The notes below the pieces were generated by a model. The model was not told where the DNA came from, did no database searches, and saw only the letters and a program-made list of their open reading frames with translations. Below, one piece after another: positions 27,937 to 36,830 of a stretch of 64,000 nucleotides of DNA. The DNA comes from Rhodopseudomonas infernalis (lineage in GTDB: Bacteria > Pseudomonadota > Alphaproteobacteria > Rhizobiales > Xanthobacteraceae). The stretch's first letter is position 1; each line of letters opens with the position of its first letter. The DNA lies in contig NZ_JAJNAL010000001.1 in assembly GCF_022271405.1 (NCBI RefSeq), forward strand, positions 248,001-312,000. Reading direction: 5' to 3'. Both the position numbers and the translations under genes were made by a program.

Positions 27937-29358
27937 TCAGCCGCGCGCCGGCCAGCGCGGCGGATCAGAACCGAGCGGCACCGACGGCAGTGCCCAGTGA
28001 GCCGGCGTTTTCGACAGTTGAGCGGCGTGCAGCACCGCTGTCAGCATCCCGAAGCCCGAGGGCGTCGGTGCAAGACGTGGAGCCGCTGCTTCTGCGGTGA
28101 TGTCGGGAACGAGCAGGCCTTCGGTCAGCCGTCCCATCTCCCACAGCCATTGGCCGGTGCGGGCGAGCGACACCTGGACGTGCCAGCTGCCGCCTTCGCG
28201 GGCCTGCCGCGCTTTGGCGACCATCGCGCCGCACGCCATCAGATAGCCGGTGGCGTGGTCGAGGATCTGCATCGGCAGTTCCTTGGGTCCGGCGACACCA
28301 GCCGCCTGCCCTTCGGCAGCATTGAAGCCGGTGGCGCATTGCACCAGCGAGTCGAAACCACGCCGGTCCGCCCACGGCCCGCTGCGGCCATAGGCCGACA
28401 GCGACACATAGACGAGCCCGGGATTGATCGCGGCCGCTTCCTCCGGCGAAAAGCCGAGCGCCGCGAGCGAGCGCGGGCGATAGCCCTGGCTGAAGATATC
28501 CGCTTCGGCGAGCAGCGCGCGTAGCGCGGCCTGACCGTCCTTGGTGGTGAGATCGGCAAAGCTCGACAGCTTGCCGCGGCCGGTGTCGATCACCAACCAC
28601 GGGATCGACGGCAGCTTTGGACTTGATACCAGCATGAGATCGGCGCCATGCGCCGCCAGCGTACGGCCGGCGACCGGGCCGGCGATCACCCGCGACAGAT
28701 CGAGCACCCGCACCCCGCCGAGCGGGCGATCGCCGGCCGGCCAAGGAGCCGGCCAAGGAGCCGCCCATGGCTTCGGCGCCGCCTCGCCTATCCTGGTGAT
28801 GTCCAACAGCGGCAGGTCGGCCAGCGCGGACGCCTGCGGCAGCGCCTGCCATTCCTCGCGCGTGCGCATCAGCGCCACCACGCCGCCGGCCGCATAGGCG
28901 GCGGTCTCGAACGCCTCGCCGTCCCACGTCAGCAGCGCGGCCTGCACCGCCTCGCGCGTCGCCGCGCAGCTCAGCACCTTGCAGACAGCATCGCGATGGT
29001 GCGGGAAGTTGGTATGGAGCCGGACATAGCGTCCGCCTTTGACCTGATACACGCCGGCGATCGGATCCCACATCGGCGGCGGCGGCTCGCCGTCGCGGCG
29101 CAAGTAACGCTCGGAGCGGCACTCGATCGCGGCGTGGCGCATATCGACGCTGATGCTCTGCGCCTGCCCGCTGCGCATCTCCCAGATCTGCGCCGCCGCC
29201 ATCGCGCTGGCCGCGATCGACACCTGGGCGGCGGCGTCGACGCGAAACGACGACGGCAGCTGCGGCTCGTCGCCGGTCAGCGTAACACGCTCCAGCGCGG
29301 CGGCATCGCCCCCGACCGAGGTCCACAGATCGGCGAGCAGATCGCGGGGAGCTTGCAT
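27937..29358 (-). CDS. Class III (CaiB/BaiF) CoA transferase, halves in permuted order
   Basis: 473 residues from ATG 29358, with an AAGGA site. The classical N-terminal CaiB motif (GGVRVLDLSRVIAGPVAGRTLA) appears only near residue 210, and the text after it matches the first half of the family (GFSPEEAAAINPGLVYVSLSAYG; DHATGYLMACGAM). Residues 30-200 instead resemble the second half (MWDPIAGVYQVKGGRYVRLHTNF, then REEWQALPQASALADLPLL). So the two halves look circularly permuted. The family moves CoA between carboxylic acids such as carnitine, oxalate or bile acids. The donor and acceptor are unknown. The gene is alone. Confidence 0.85.
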   Translation of the reverse strand: MQAPRDLLADLWTSVGGDAAALERVTLTGDEPQLPSSFRVDAAAQVSIAASAMAAAQIWEMRSGQAQSISVDMRHAAIECRSERYLRRDGEPPPPMWDPIAGVYQVKGGRYVRLHTNFPHHRDAVCKVLSCAATREAVQAALLTWDGEAFETAAYAAGGVVALMRTREEWQALPQASALADLPLLDITRIGEAAPKPWAAPWPAPWPAGDRPLGGVRVLDLSRVIAGPVAGRTLAAHGADLMLVSSPKLPSIPWLVIDTGRGKLSSFADLTTKDGQAALRALLAEADIFSQGYRPRSLAALGFSPEEAAAINPGLVYVSLSAYGRSGPWADRRGFDSLVQCATGFNAAEGQAAGVAGPKELPMQILDHATGYLMACGAMVAKARQAREGGSWHVQVSLARTGQWLWEMGRLTEGLLVPDITAEAAAPRLAPTPSGFGMLTAVLHAAQLSKTPAHWALPSVPLGSDPPRWPARG

Positions 29359-30200
29359 GGGGTCGAATCCTTGCCTTGGCGGAGCGTTGATCTGATTAGC
29401 AGGCTTCGGCTCGGCGTGTCCCACATTGCAGCCAAGCCTTTTCGGCCCCGCGGCGCGCTGCGCCCGAGTTTTGCAAGACTCCTCCCCGAGGGGAGGCGGC
29501 GCGCCGCACGGCGCAATGGGTAGTGTATCGCGGCCATGTCGTCGCCTGTGCGAGAGCAACGGCACGCCCGCGCGTCGCCTTGCGGCGCGCCACCGGCGGC
29601 GGTTTTTGGCTGTCGGGCCCGTGCTTCCGGGGACAGGCAAGGGTAATAAAACCCCACTGATCCGGCGGATTTCGCCGCCTTCACCTGCCCCCGTCCAGCG
29701 AACTAACAAGTCGCAGAGCCTCATAGTGGGCCCGGACGGGTCCCCGACGCCTCCCGGACGAATGGGTGCGAGCCACCCGCGCGGGACGCCGCGTCGATCC
29801 GGCTTGGTCGACCGATGCCGACGTCGCCGAACTCGCCCGGCTGGTCACCCAGCCGACCGATCTGCCCCACACCAAGACGCCTCATGATGCGCCCCTCGTT
29901 GGACAGGACGAGAAGGAATATAATCTAATTAGGAATTTTGTCAATACAAACTAGTGATGTGTTCAGACATTGCGGACGTTGACATGACTACAGAGCGCTA
30001 CAGCAAACAGGCTGTCTAAGAATGGCCGGTATCCTGAGGTAGATGGACTAAACAGTCTGGCCGTCACGTCTTGACCCGAGCTTCGGGTTTCCCAGCAGTC
30101 ATGTGATCGAACAGCCGACAGCATTCCAATTGAGACGATTATACGCCTATGGCATATTATGAGTTGATTGCTTGGCTGCGGACCAACCAGGAGGATGCCC
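29359..30200. other. Long intergenic region
   Basis: The 842 bases between the CoA transferase and the antitoxin gene hold no frame with a ribosome site or recognisable product. The last 250 bases are clearly more AT-rich than the surroundings and include an 8-bp palindrome CTAATTAG at 29925-29932. This may be a decayed gene or an insertion scar; I cannot show either. Confidence 0.5.
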
Positions 30201-30503
30201 ATGCCCTTACGAAATGTCGTCCTGACGGAGCCTCAGGAAGAACTGCTCGACAGTCTCGTCAAGTCCGGCCGCTATCAAGATGCGAGCGAGGTGCTTGGCG
30301 AAGGTCTCAGACTTGTGGAGCGTCGTGAGGCGGAGGACGCAGACAAATTGCAAGCGCTTCAGGCCGCCGCCCGCGCCGGCGTTTCGGCGCTCGATCGCGG
30401 AGAGTTCAAGGACTTCGATACGGTCGAGAACCTTGAAAACTATCTCAACGGGCTGTCGGACGAGATCGTAGCGAGCGCAGCGAATAGCCACTCTGATGCA
30501 TGA
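30201..30503 (+). CDS. ParD/CopG-type antitoxin
   Basis: 100 residues from ATG 30201, six bases after a perfect AGGAGG; an ATG directly abutting that site at 30195 is less likely. The N terminus MPLRNVVLTEPQEELLDSLVKSGRYQDASEVLGEGLRLVERRE is a ribbon-helix-helix dimerisation and DNA-binding unit of ParD antitoxins. The rest (LQAAARAGVSALDRGEFKDFDTVENLENYL) is the toxin-wrapping helix region. It would repress its own promoter and neutralise a ParE toxin. No complete toxin gene follows; only a nine-codon frame overlaps its stop. Confidence 0.85.
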   Translation: MPLRNVVLTEPQEELLDSLVKSGRYQDASEVLGEGLRLVERREAEDADKLQALQAAARAGVSALDRGEFKDFDTVENLENYLNGLSDEIVASAANSHSDA

Positions 30504-30529
30504 AAAAACGACGCTTCCTCAGAGCCTGA
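30500..30529 (+). pseudogene. Possible remnant of a ParE toxin start
   Basis: ATG 30500 overlaps the antitoxin stop (ATGA), the usual ParD-ParE junction, and encodes MKKRRFLRA before a stop. Several ParE-type toxins begin with a similar basic start. The rest of the toxin is missing and a palindromic repeat follows about 40 bases on. This is a suggestion, not a firm call. Confidence 0.3.
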
Positions 30530-30571
30530 ACGGAAATGCGCCCTTTGAAATCAGGCGCTTTCGTATCCCCG

Positions 30572-30602
30572 CGTCATGCCCGGCCTTGTCCCGGCCATGA
30601 CG
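30572..30602. repeat. Short palindrome, family A outer arms only
   Basis: CGTCATGCCCGGCC and GGCCATGACG flank TTGTCCC. It matches the ends of the 90-bp family A elements without the middle part. Confidence 0.75.
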
Positions 30603-30649
30603 GGATTGCTGAGCAGACTAAGCGACTAAAAGGCGCTGAGAGTCATACC

Positions 30650-33600
30650 TCAATGAAAATCCCGCGACGGCGGCAGGATGCGGACGTCGCGGGGGTGGCG
30701 ATGGCGTTGGGCGGGGGCGTCGGGCGTGTCGCGGCGATCGCCGTTGAGGGCTTCGTAGCCGTTCTTCTCGGAGGTCAGCGGCTCGTACAGCTCGGCGCCG
30801 ACCGGTAGCGCCGGACTTACCAGGCCCTCGGACAGGCGGCCCATCTCGAAGCTGCGGTCGATCAGCCGCTCGGCCACCAGATGCACCACGCCTTCCGGGC
30901 TCGCCTGGATCCGGCCCTCGACCAGCACCAGGCGTGCGCCCATCACCTCCTTGCGAAACTTCTCCATCACCGCCGGCCACACCACGATGTTGGCGATGCC
31001 GGTTTCGTCCTCGATCGTCATGAAGATCACGCCTTTGGCGCTGCCCGGCCGCTGCCGCACCAGCACGACGCCGGCGCAGCGCGCGCGCCGGTTGTTACTG
31101 CGCGTCTCCGATACGCTGCGGCAGGTCACGACGCGTTCGGCCGTGAACAGCGGACGCAAAAACTCCAACGGATGGCCCTTCAACGACAGCCGCACCGTCT
31201 GATAATCGGCGACGACGTGCTCGGCCATCGGCATCTGCGGCAACGGCGCCGCCTGCTCGTCCTGCTGCTCGCGCGCCTGGGCGGCTTCGAACAGCGGCAG
31301 CGGCACGTCGTCCGGTAAGCGCCGCACCGCCCACAGCGCGGCGCGGCGATCGAGCCCGAGCGAGCGAAATGCGTCGGCGTCCGCCAACAGGATCAGCGCC
31401 CGCTTCGGCAGCGCGGTGATGCGCGCGAACTGTTCGAGCGAGCCGAACGGCCCCCTCGCCCGCTCCGCGACGATGCGCGCCGCCCAGTCGTCGCTCGGCG
31501 CCTCGCCAGCTTCGCGCCGCACCCGCTCCTCGTCCGGATCGGCCCAACGGAAGCCGTCGATCATCCGGAAGCCGAGCCGCACGGCGTGATACTTGCCGCA
31601 CGGCTCCTCCAGCGTGCACTGGCCTTCGCTGAACGACACGTCGACCGGCCGCACGTCGACGCGATTACTTCGCGCGTCGCCGACGATCTGTGCCGGCGCA
31701 TAAAAGCCCATCGGCTGCGAATTGAGCAGCGCGCAGCAGAACGCGTCGGGATGGAAATGCTTCATCCACGACGACACGTAGACCAGCTTGGCGAAGCTGG
31801 CGGCGTGGCTTTCCGGAAAGCCGTAGGTGCCGAACCCCTTGATCTGGTTGAAGCAGTTTTCGGCGAAGGCCTGCGGATAGCCGCGCGCCACCAGATTGCC
31901 GATCATCTTGGTTTCGAACTTGCCGATGGTGCCGACATTGCGGAACGTCGCCATGGCGCGGCGCAGCTGATTGGCCTCGTCCGGCGTGAAGTGCGCGGCC
32001 TCGATGGCGATCCGCATCGCCTGCTCCTGGAACAGCGGCACGCCGAGCGTCTTGCCGAGGATCTGCTGCAGCTCGTTCTTGTCGCCGGCCTCGCCGGACG
32101 GCTGCGGATACACCACCGGCTCCTGCTTGTTGCGACGGCGAAGATAGGGATGCACCATGTCGCCCTGGATCGGCCCCGGCCGCACGATCGCGACTTGAAT
32201 GACGAGATCGTAGAAACATTTCGGTTTGAGGCGCGGCAGCATGTTCATCTGCGCCCGGCTCTCGACCTGGAACACGCCGAGCGACTCGCCGCGCTGGAGC
32301 ATCTGATACACTTCATTGTCGTCCTCCGACTTGATGTCGGAGAGCTGGAAACGAAGGCCCTTGTGCTGCTCGATCAGGTGAAATCCCTTGCGGATGCAGG
32401 TCAGCATGCCGAGCGCCAGCACGTCGACCTTCATCATCTGCACCGCGTCGATGTCGTCCTTGTCCCACTCGATGAAGGTGCGGTCCGCCATCGCGGCATT
32501 GCCGATCGGCACATACGTATCGAGCCGGTCCTGGGTCAGCACGTAGCCGCCGACATGCTGCGACAGATGCCGCGGAAATCCGATCAGCTCGGTGGCGAGT
32601 TCGACCGCGCGGCCGATCATCGGATTGTCGGGATCGAGCCCGGCCTGCTTGACCTGCATCTCGTTCAGGCCCTTGCCCCAGCTTCCCCACACCGTATCGG
32701 CCAGCGCGGCAGTGACGTCCTCGGACAGGCCCAGCGCCTTGCCGACGTCGCGGATCGCCGAACGCGGCCGATAATGGATCACGGTGGCGACGATCGCGGC
32801 GCGATGCCGGCCGTAGCGGCGATAGATGTACTGCATCACCTCTTCGCGGCGCGAATGCTCGAAATCGACGTCGATGTCCGGCGGCTCGTTGCGCTCCTCG
32901 GAGACGAAGCGCTCGAACAGCAGGTCGATCTCGGTCGGATCGACGCAGGTGATGCCGAGCACGTAGCACACCGCCGAATTCGCCGCAGAGCCGCGGCCCT
33001 GGCACAGGATGTCCTGCGACCGCGCATAGCGGACGATGTCGTGCACGGTGAGAAAATAATGCGCGTAGCCGCGCTTGGCGATGATCGTCAACTCCTTGGC
33101 GATGGTGGCGCGCAGCCTGTCGCTGATGCCATTCGGGAAATATTCGGCGATGCCCTGCTCGGTGAGGTCCTGCAGATGCTGCTGCGCGGTCTTGCCGGGC
33201 GGTACAGGTTCGTCGGGATAGTGATATTTCAGCTCGTCGAGCGTGAAGTTGATCCTGTCCGCAAACCGCAGCGTCTCGGCGATGGCGTCGGGATCATTGC
33301 GGAACAGCCGCGCCATTTCGGCCGCCGGCTTGAGATGGCGCTCGGCATTGCCTTCGAGCCGGCGGCCGGCCTTGTCGATCGAGGTCTTTTCGCGCACGCA
33401 GGTCAGCACATCCTGCAGCGCGCGCCGCGCCGGGTGGTGATACAGCACGTCGTTGGTGGCGATGCCCGGGGCTTTCGCCGCAGCCGCAATCCGGCGCAGC
33501 CGGTCCAGCCGCCGCTTGTCGTCGCCGCGATAATACGGCGCGAGGCCGAGCCAGACGTTGGGGGTGAGCGCGGCGAGACGCGTCAGAGCGGCTGCGATCG

Positions 33601-34186
33601 GCTTGGTCTGGAATCGGTAGGACGGCATAAGGACGAGGAGGATTTGCGAGTCATCGACTTTGCGGTTTGCTCCGTCATGCCCGGGCTTGTCCCGGGCATC
33701 CACGCCTGGCGGGCGGAGTTGCAGCACAGGCGTGGATGGCCGGGACGAGCCCGGCCATGACGGCTGGGAGAGGTGGTGGATGGTGGCGGAAGGCGGACCC
33801 ATTGAAGGGGACGGTTCGTGAATGAACGCCTCCAGATCCGCAAACGTCAGGTGACACTCGCCCTTGTCGGCGCGCAGCTTGCCGGCGCTGAGCAGGCGGC
33901 AGAGACGGCCATAAGCAGCGCGGTCGGTCGGATAGGCCAGCAGATCGGGCGTGCCGTCGCTGAAGCACAGCCGGGTGCCGATCAAGAGCTTGGGCTTGTG
34001 CACCACCTCCTCGTTGTCGAGCTCGCTGTAAGCGCGGACCACGCCGGCCAGCGTATTGCGGTCGGCGATGCCGATCGCATCGAGTTCGAGCGCGCTCGCT
34101 TGATGCACATAGTCCTGCGGATGCGAGCCGCCTTCGAGGAACGAGAAGTTGGTGGTGACGCCTATCTCGGCGTAGCGCGGGCTCAT
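30650..34186 (-). CDS. dnaE2: Error-prone DNA polymerase DnaE2 (ImuC)
   Basis: 1178 residues, a C-family polymerase. It opens with a PHP domain (YAEIGVTTNFSFLEGGSHPQ; AIGIADRNTLAGVVRAY) and continues with the palm (CQGRGSAANSAVCYVLGI; PPDIDVDFEHSRREEVMQYIYRR), fingers, HhH and an OB-fold (GVVLVRQRPGSAKGVIFMTIEDETG). It performs translesion synthesis after DNA damage together with ImuA and ImuB. Homologues in memory run from LTFADL directly to a QLLVLTLPHRF-like strand, whereas here about 55 residues intervene; residues 142-172 of these are encoded by a 90-bp palindromic repeat. No frameshift results. It lies 205 bases after imuB, probably in the same SOS operon. Confidence 0.96.
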   Translation of the reverse strand: MSPRYAEIGVTTNFSFLEGGSHPQDYVHQASALELDAIGIADRNTLAGVVRAYSELDNEEVVHKPKLLIGTRLCFSDGTPDLLAYPTDRAAYGRLCRLLSAGKLRADKGECHLTFADLEAFIHEPSPSMGPPSATIHHLSQPSWPGSSRPSTPVLQLRPPGVDARDKPGHDGANRKVDDSQILLVLMPSYRFQTKPIAAALTRLAALTPNVWLGLAPYYRGDDKRRLDRLRRIAAAAKAPGIATNDVLYHHPARRALQDVLTCVREKTSIDKAGRRLEGNAERHLKPAAEMARLFRNDPDAIAETLRFADRINFTLDELKYHYPDEPVPPGKTAQQHLQDLTEQGIAEYFPNGISDRLRATIAKELTIIAKRGYAHYFLTVHDIVRYARSQDILCQGRGSAANSAVCYVLGITCVDPTEIDLLFERFVSEERNEPPDIDVDFEHSRREEVMQYIYRRYGRHRAAIVATVIHYRPRSAIRDVGKALGLSEDVTAALADTVWGSWGKGLNEMQVKQAGLDPDNPMIGRAVELATELIGFPRHLSQHVGGYVLTQDRLDTYVPIGNAAMADRTFIEWDKDDIDAVQMMKVDVLALGMLTCIRKGFHLIEQHKGLRFQLSDIKSEDDNEVYQMLQRGESLGVFQVESRAQMNMLPRLKPKCFYDLVIQVAIVRPGPIQGDMVHPYLRRRNKQEPVVYPQPSGEAGDKNELQQILGKTLGVPLFQEQAMRIAIEAAHFTPDEANQLRRAMATFRNVGTIGKFETKMIGNLVARGYPQAFAENCFNQIKGFGTYGFPESHAASFAKLVYVSSWMKHFHPDAFCCALLNSQPMGFYAPAQIVGDARSNRVDVRPVDVSFSEGQCTLEEPCGKYHAVRLGFRMIDGFRWADPDEERVRREAGEAPSDDWAARIVAERARGPFGSLEQFARITALPKRALILLADADAFRSLGLDRRAALWAVRRLPDDVPLPLFEAAQAREQQDEQAAPLPQMPMAEHVVADYQTVRLSLKGHPLEFLRPLFTAERVVTCRSVSETRSNNRRARCAGVVLVRQRPGSAKGVIFMTIEDETGIANIVVWPAVMEKFRKEVMGARLVLVEGRIQASPEGVVHLVAERLIDRSFEMGRLSEGLVSPALPVGAELYEPLTSEKNGYEALNGDRRDTPDAPAQRHRHPRDVRILPPSRDFH
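33673..33762. repeat. 90-bp palindromic element, family A, in frame inside dnaE2
   Basis: It begins CGTCATGCCCGGGC and ends GGCCATGACG, with inner arms CCACGCCTG and CAGGCGTGG. It is exactly 90 bp and adds 30 codons to dnaE2 without a stop. The same-length relatives at 38105-38194 and 58051-58140 are intergenic. Confidence 0.9.
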
Positions 34187-34231
34187 GGGCGTCTCGGCTC
34201 AGGAATTCAAAATTTAGCCCGTCATTAAGCC

Positions 34232-34319
34232 CGTCATTGCGAGGAGCGAAGCGACGAAGCAATCCAGCTCAGTGCACGACGCTGGATTGCTTCGTCGGTT
34301 TCGCCTCCTCGCAATGACG
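34232..34319. repeat. Palindromic intergenic repeat, family B, copy 2
   Basis: Outer arms CGTCATTGCGAGGAG and CTCCTCGCAATGACG; inner arms GAAGCAATCCAG and CTGGATTGCTTC. It fills most of the imuB-dnaE2 gap. A further partial right arm (CTCGCAATGACG) follows at 34346-34357. Confidence 0.88.
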
Positions 34320-34391
34320 GGGAGAGACTGCGCACACAAACTCGCCTCGCAATGACGGGGAGAGGTCGTGCCTCGGGCCAGATGCCATCCC

Positions 34392-35990
34392 TCACGCGAA
34401 CAACCCATGCATGTACCAGCGCGGCTGGCCGCTGCCGTCCTGCTGGGGCATCACTTCGATCGCATAGAGGCCGTCGCGATACAGCCAGAAGCGTGCGCCG
34501 TCCTCGTCCTCGATGCGGAAGTAATCGCGGGTCAGGCCGGGCTCGGCGGCGCGCCACCATTCGGCGGCGATGCGCTCCGGGCCTTCGGCGCGGGTGACGC
34601 GGTGGGTGACGCGGCGCCAGATGAACTGTGCCGGCGGCCCGTCCGGCACGCCGGCCAGCACCTCGATCGGCTCAGGCGGCTGCAGCAGCCGCAGCGGCCG
34701 CAACGGCGGCTCGTCGGCCCGCGCCGGCCACGGCGCATCGCCGGCGTCCGGCGGACAATGCTGCACCGGCACGGCCAATGCGGCGCGCTCGGGAATATGC
34801 GTGTCCTGCGGCAAATAGCGCACCACGCGGCGCGCACCCAGCCGCGCCGTCAGCGTGTCGGCCAGCAAGGCGACATCTTCGGCCTGATGCGCCTGCGTGT
34901 CGAAGCCGCGCTGCGCCTCCGCCGTGGTCACGCTGACGCTGGCGGCGAGGCGGATCAGATCGTAGCCGAAGCCGGGATCGAGCGGATCATTGAGCGCGTC
35001 GAGCTTTTCGGCGAACAGCCGCTGGACCACCTCGACCCGCGTCACCGGCTGGCCGGTCTCGACACTGATCGACCGCACCGCGCCGTCGCTGCGGAAGAAG
35101 CTGGCGACGAGCTGCCGTGCGCCCTTGCCGCTTCGCTCCATCGCGGCGATCAGCAGCTTCGCCAGGCCCAGCAGCGTCGGCAGGATGACGTCGGTGGTGG
35201 CGACCGGCTCGGGGAAACGCTTGTCGATCAAATAGTCCGGTGCCGGCCGGCGCGGCGAGATCGGCGCATCGTCGTCGCCAGTGGCCTGGCGCAGCACCGC
35301 GACGAAGCCTTCGCCGAAACGGGCGGCGAGTTCGGACGGCTTTCGCGCCAGCACCTCGCCGATGGTCTTGAGCCCGGCGCGGCGCAGGCCGCGGACGATC
35401 GCATCATCGACGCCGAGCGCTGCCACTTGCAGCGGCGCCACCGCCCGCGCCTCCTCGCCCGGCGCGACGATGCTGCGCGGCGCACCGCGCGTCAGCGCCC
35501 GCGCCGCGACCGCGGTGCCGGCAATTGCCGCGCTGGTCTCGAAGCCCTGCCGGGTCAGCGACGTCGTCAACGACTGCATCAGTGCGGCCTCGTCGCCGAA
35601 CAGATGCGCGCAGCCGGTGATATCCAGGAACAGCCCGTCAGCGCCATCGAGCGCCACCAGCGGCGTGAAGCGATCGCACCAGTCGGCGATGGCATTCAGC
35701 AGTACCGCGTCGGCGTGCGGATCGTGATCGATCACATCGAGCGCCGGATGCATCGCCCGCACGGTGGCGAGCGGCATCCCCGGCAGCACCCCGCCTTGGC
35801 TCGCGCGCGCATCGCAGGCGACTACCACCAGCGCGTTGTCGCGTTTGGCGGCGACCACGCGCGGCGGGCGTGGCGCTTCAGCCGGCGAGCCGCTGCTCGG
35901 CGGAAGTAACTGACGTTCGAACCGATCGGTCGACAACCTCGGCAACCACAGGCCGAGGATGCGTCTGCGGTTCACGGAAGTGGCACGCAT
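34392..35990 (-). CDS. imuB: ImuB, catalytically inactive Y-family mutasome protein
   Basis: 532 residues from ATG 35990. It has the Y-family fold (LGLWLPRLSTDRF; VVVACDARASQGGVLPGMPLATVRAMHP; ADGLFLDITGCAHLFG) but lacks the acidic residues that bind metal in active DinB polymerases, as expected for ImuB. The C-terminal region (LRPLRLLQPPEPIEVLAGVP; ITHRV-like WRRVTHRVTRAEGPERIAAEWW) is the conserved ImuB tail. In Caulobacter and Mycobacterium it links DnaE2 to the sliding clamp. Its first 113 bases overlap imuA, an alphaproteobacterial arrangement I have seen before. SOS-regulated through the imuA promoter. Confidence 0.93.
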   Translation of the reverse strand: MRATSVNRRRILGLWLPRLSTDRFERQLLPPSSGSPAEAPRPPRVVAAKRDNALVVVACDARASQGGVLPGMPLATVRAMHPALDVIDHDPHADAVLLNAIADWCDRFTPLVALDGADGLFLDITGCAHLFGDEAALMQSLTTSLTRQGFETSAAIAGTAVAARALTRGAPRSIVAPGEEARAVAPLQVAALGVDDAIVRGLRRAGLKTIGEVLARKPSELAARFGEGFVAVLRQATGDDDAPISPRRPAPDYLIDKRFPEPVATTDVILPTLLGLAKLLIAAMERSGKGARQLVASFFRSDGAVRSISVETGQPVTRVEVVQRLFAEKLDALNDPLDPGFGYDLIRLAASVSVTTAEAQRGFDTQAHQAEDVALLADTLTARLGARRVVRYLPQDTHIPERAALAVPVQHCPPDAGDAPWPARADEPPLRPLRLLQPPEPIEVLAGVPDGPPAQFIWRRVTHRVTRAEGPERIAAEWWRAAEPGLTRDYFRIEDEDGARFWLYRDGLYAIEVMPQQDGSGQPRWYMHGLFA

Positions 35991-36663
35991 CACAATTCCA
36001 TTCCATGATCCAACGGCCGGTCTGGCCGTGACGATTGCGGATGAGCGATGTCTCGAGGACCGGCGCGCCCCAATCCTCACCCGGCGGCGAATGCGCCGCG
36101 CGCACCATCCAGCGCGTCTCCGCGGTGGACGCCTGCGGCGCGGCGGCGATGCGCAGCATCAGCGCGGTGACGCCGCTTTCCTGCGCCGCCAGCGTCAGTT
36201 TTCGCGAGGCGACCTGATCGAACGCGCGGGTCTCGCCCCAGAGTTCGGTGATCACCGCGCCGAGGCCGTTGCAAGCCAGCGCATCGGCGGCGGCGCGCAG
36301 CGCGCTGTCGGCATCGTGGGCCCGCACCATCACCAGGCGGCGCGGATCGAGGCCGAGTTCGGCGAAGCCCTCCATCGCCAGGTCGCCGCTCTCCCGCGCG
36401 GAAAAATCCTGGCGGATCCAGATGAGGAACCGCTGATCGGCCAGCCGCCGCGCCACGCCCGCCGCAAAGCCGGTGGCCGCCGCGCCGTGGTGGCCATCGC
36501 AAAACACCTCATGCAGGGCGCCCTGCACCAGCCCGCCTTGCAGAACGGCGTCGGCGTCGGCATGACCGAGCGGCACGCGGCGCAGCGTCTCGGCCGTCCC
36601 GCTTTCGAGCCGGTCGATCTCGCCTTTCAGGCGCGCAAGCATGCTGTGGCGCGCGCCGTCCAT
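35878..36663 (-). CDS. imuA: ImuA, SOS mutasome protein
   Basis: 261 residues from ATG 36663, behind a strong AAGGAG site. It contains a RecA/SulA-like core (VQGALHEVFCDGHHGAAATGFAAGVARRL; QRFLIWIRQDFSARESG; LVMVRAHDADSALRAAADAL) without a classical Walker A, and ends with the typical MEWNCDACHFREP and VVAEVVDR segments. ImuA is needed with ImuB and DnaE2 for damage-induced mutagenesis. An SOS box is centred about 67 bases upstream of its start. Its 3' end runs 113 bases into imuB. Confidence 0.92.
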   Translation of the reverse strand: MDGARHSMLARLKGEIDRLESGTAETLRRVPLGHADADAVLQGGLVQGALHEVFCDGHHGAAATGFAAGVARRLADQRFLIWIRQDFSARESGDLAMEGFAELGLDPRRLVMVRAHDADSALRAAADALACNGLGAVITELWGETRAFDQVASRKLTLAAQESGVTALMLRIAAAPQASTAETRWMVRAAHSPPGEDWGAPVLETSLIRNRHGQTGRWIMEWNCDACHFREPQTHPRPVVAEVVDRSVRTSVTSAEQRLAG

Positions 36664-36722
36664 GCGCCGCTCCTTTTTCGTTGCCGGTTACGAGAGTCGA
36701 TGAACCCGTTGCCGGCTCATTT

Positions 36723-36737
36723 GTTCATGATATGTTC
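36723..36737 (+). promoter_or_regulatory. Alphaproteobacterial SOS box (LexA operator)
   Basis: GTTC-ATGATAT-GTTC, an exact GTTC-N7-GTTC, lies between imuA (minus) and the radical-SAM gene (plus). A TTGCCG (36709-36714) and TATGTT (36731-36736) spaced 16 bases apart form a possible rightward promoter overlapped by the box, so LexA could block both directions. Confidence 0.85.
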
Positions 36738-36830
36738 TAATAAATCCCTGCCTCGGGAGAGAGTCAATCGGGTTCGGCCCGAGTCTCCGGAGCAAAATTT
36801 TTTCGGCAGTTGAATCAAGGAGATTCCCAT

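Noticed and set aside
29426-29954. Possible genes in the long gap before the antitoxin
   Set aside because: Frames lack ribosome sites and recognisable sequence and are Arg/Pro-rich until the AT-rich end.
33673-33762. Assembly or sequencing error placing the repeat in dnaE2
   Set aside because: The frame stays open across it, the flanking protein is conserved on both sides, and the copy differs from the other copies, so it is not a misassembled duplicate.
34368-35909. A 513-codon plus-strand frame opposite imuB
   Set aside because: Same mirror effect. The minus strand carries conserved ImuB sequence along the same bases.
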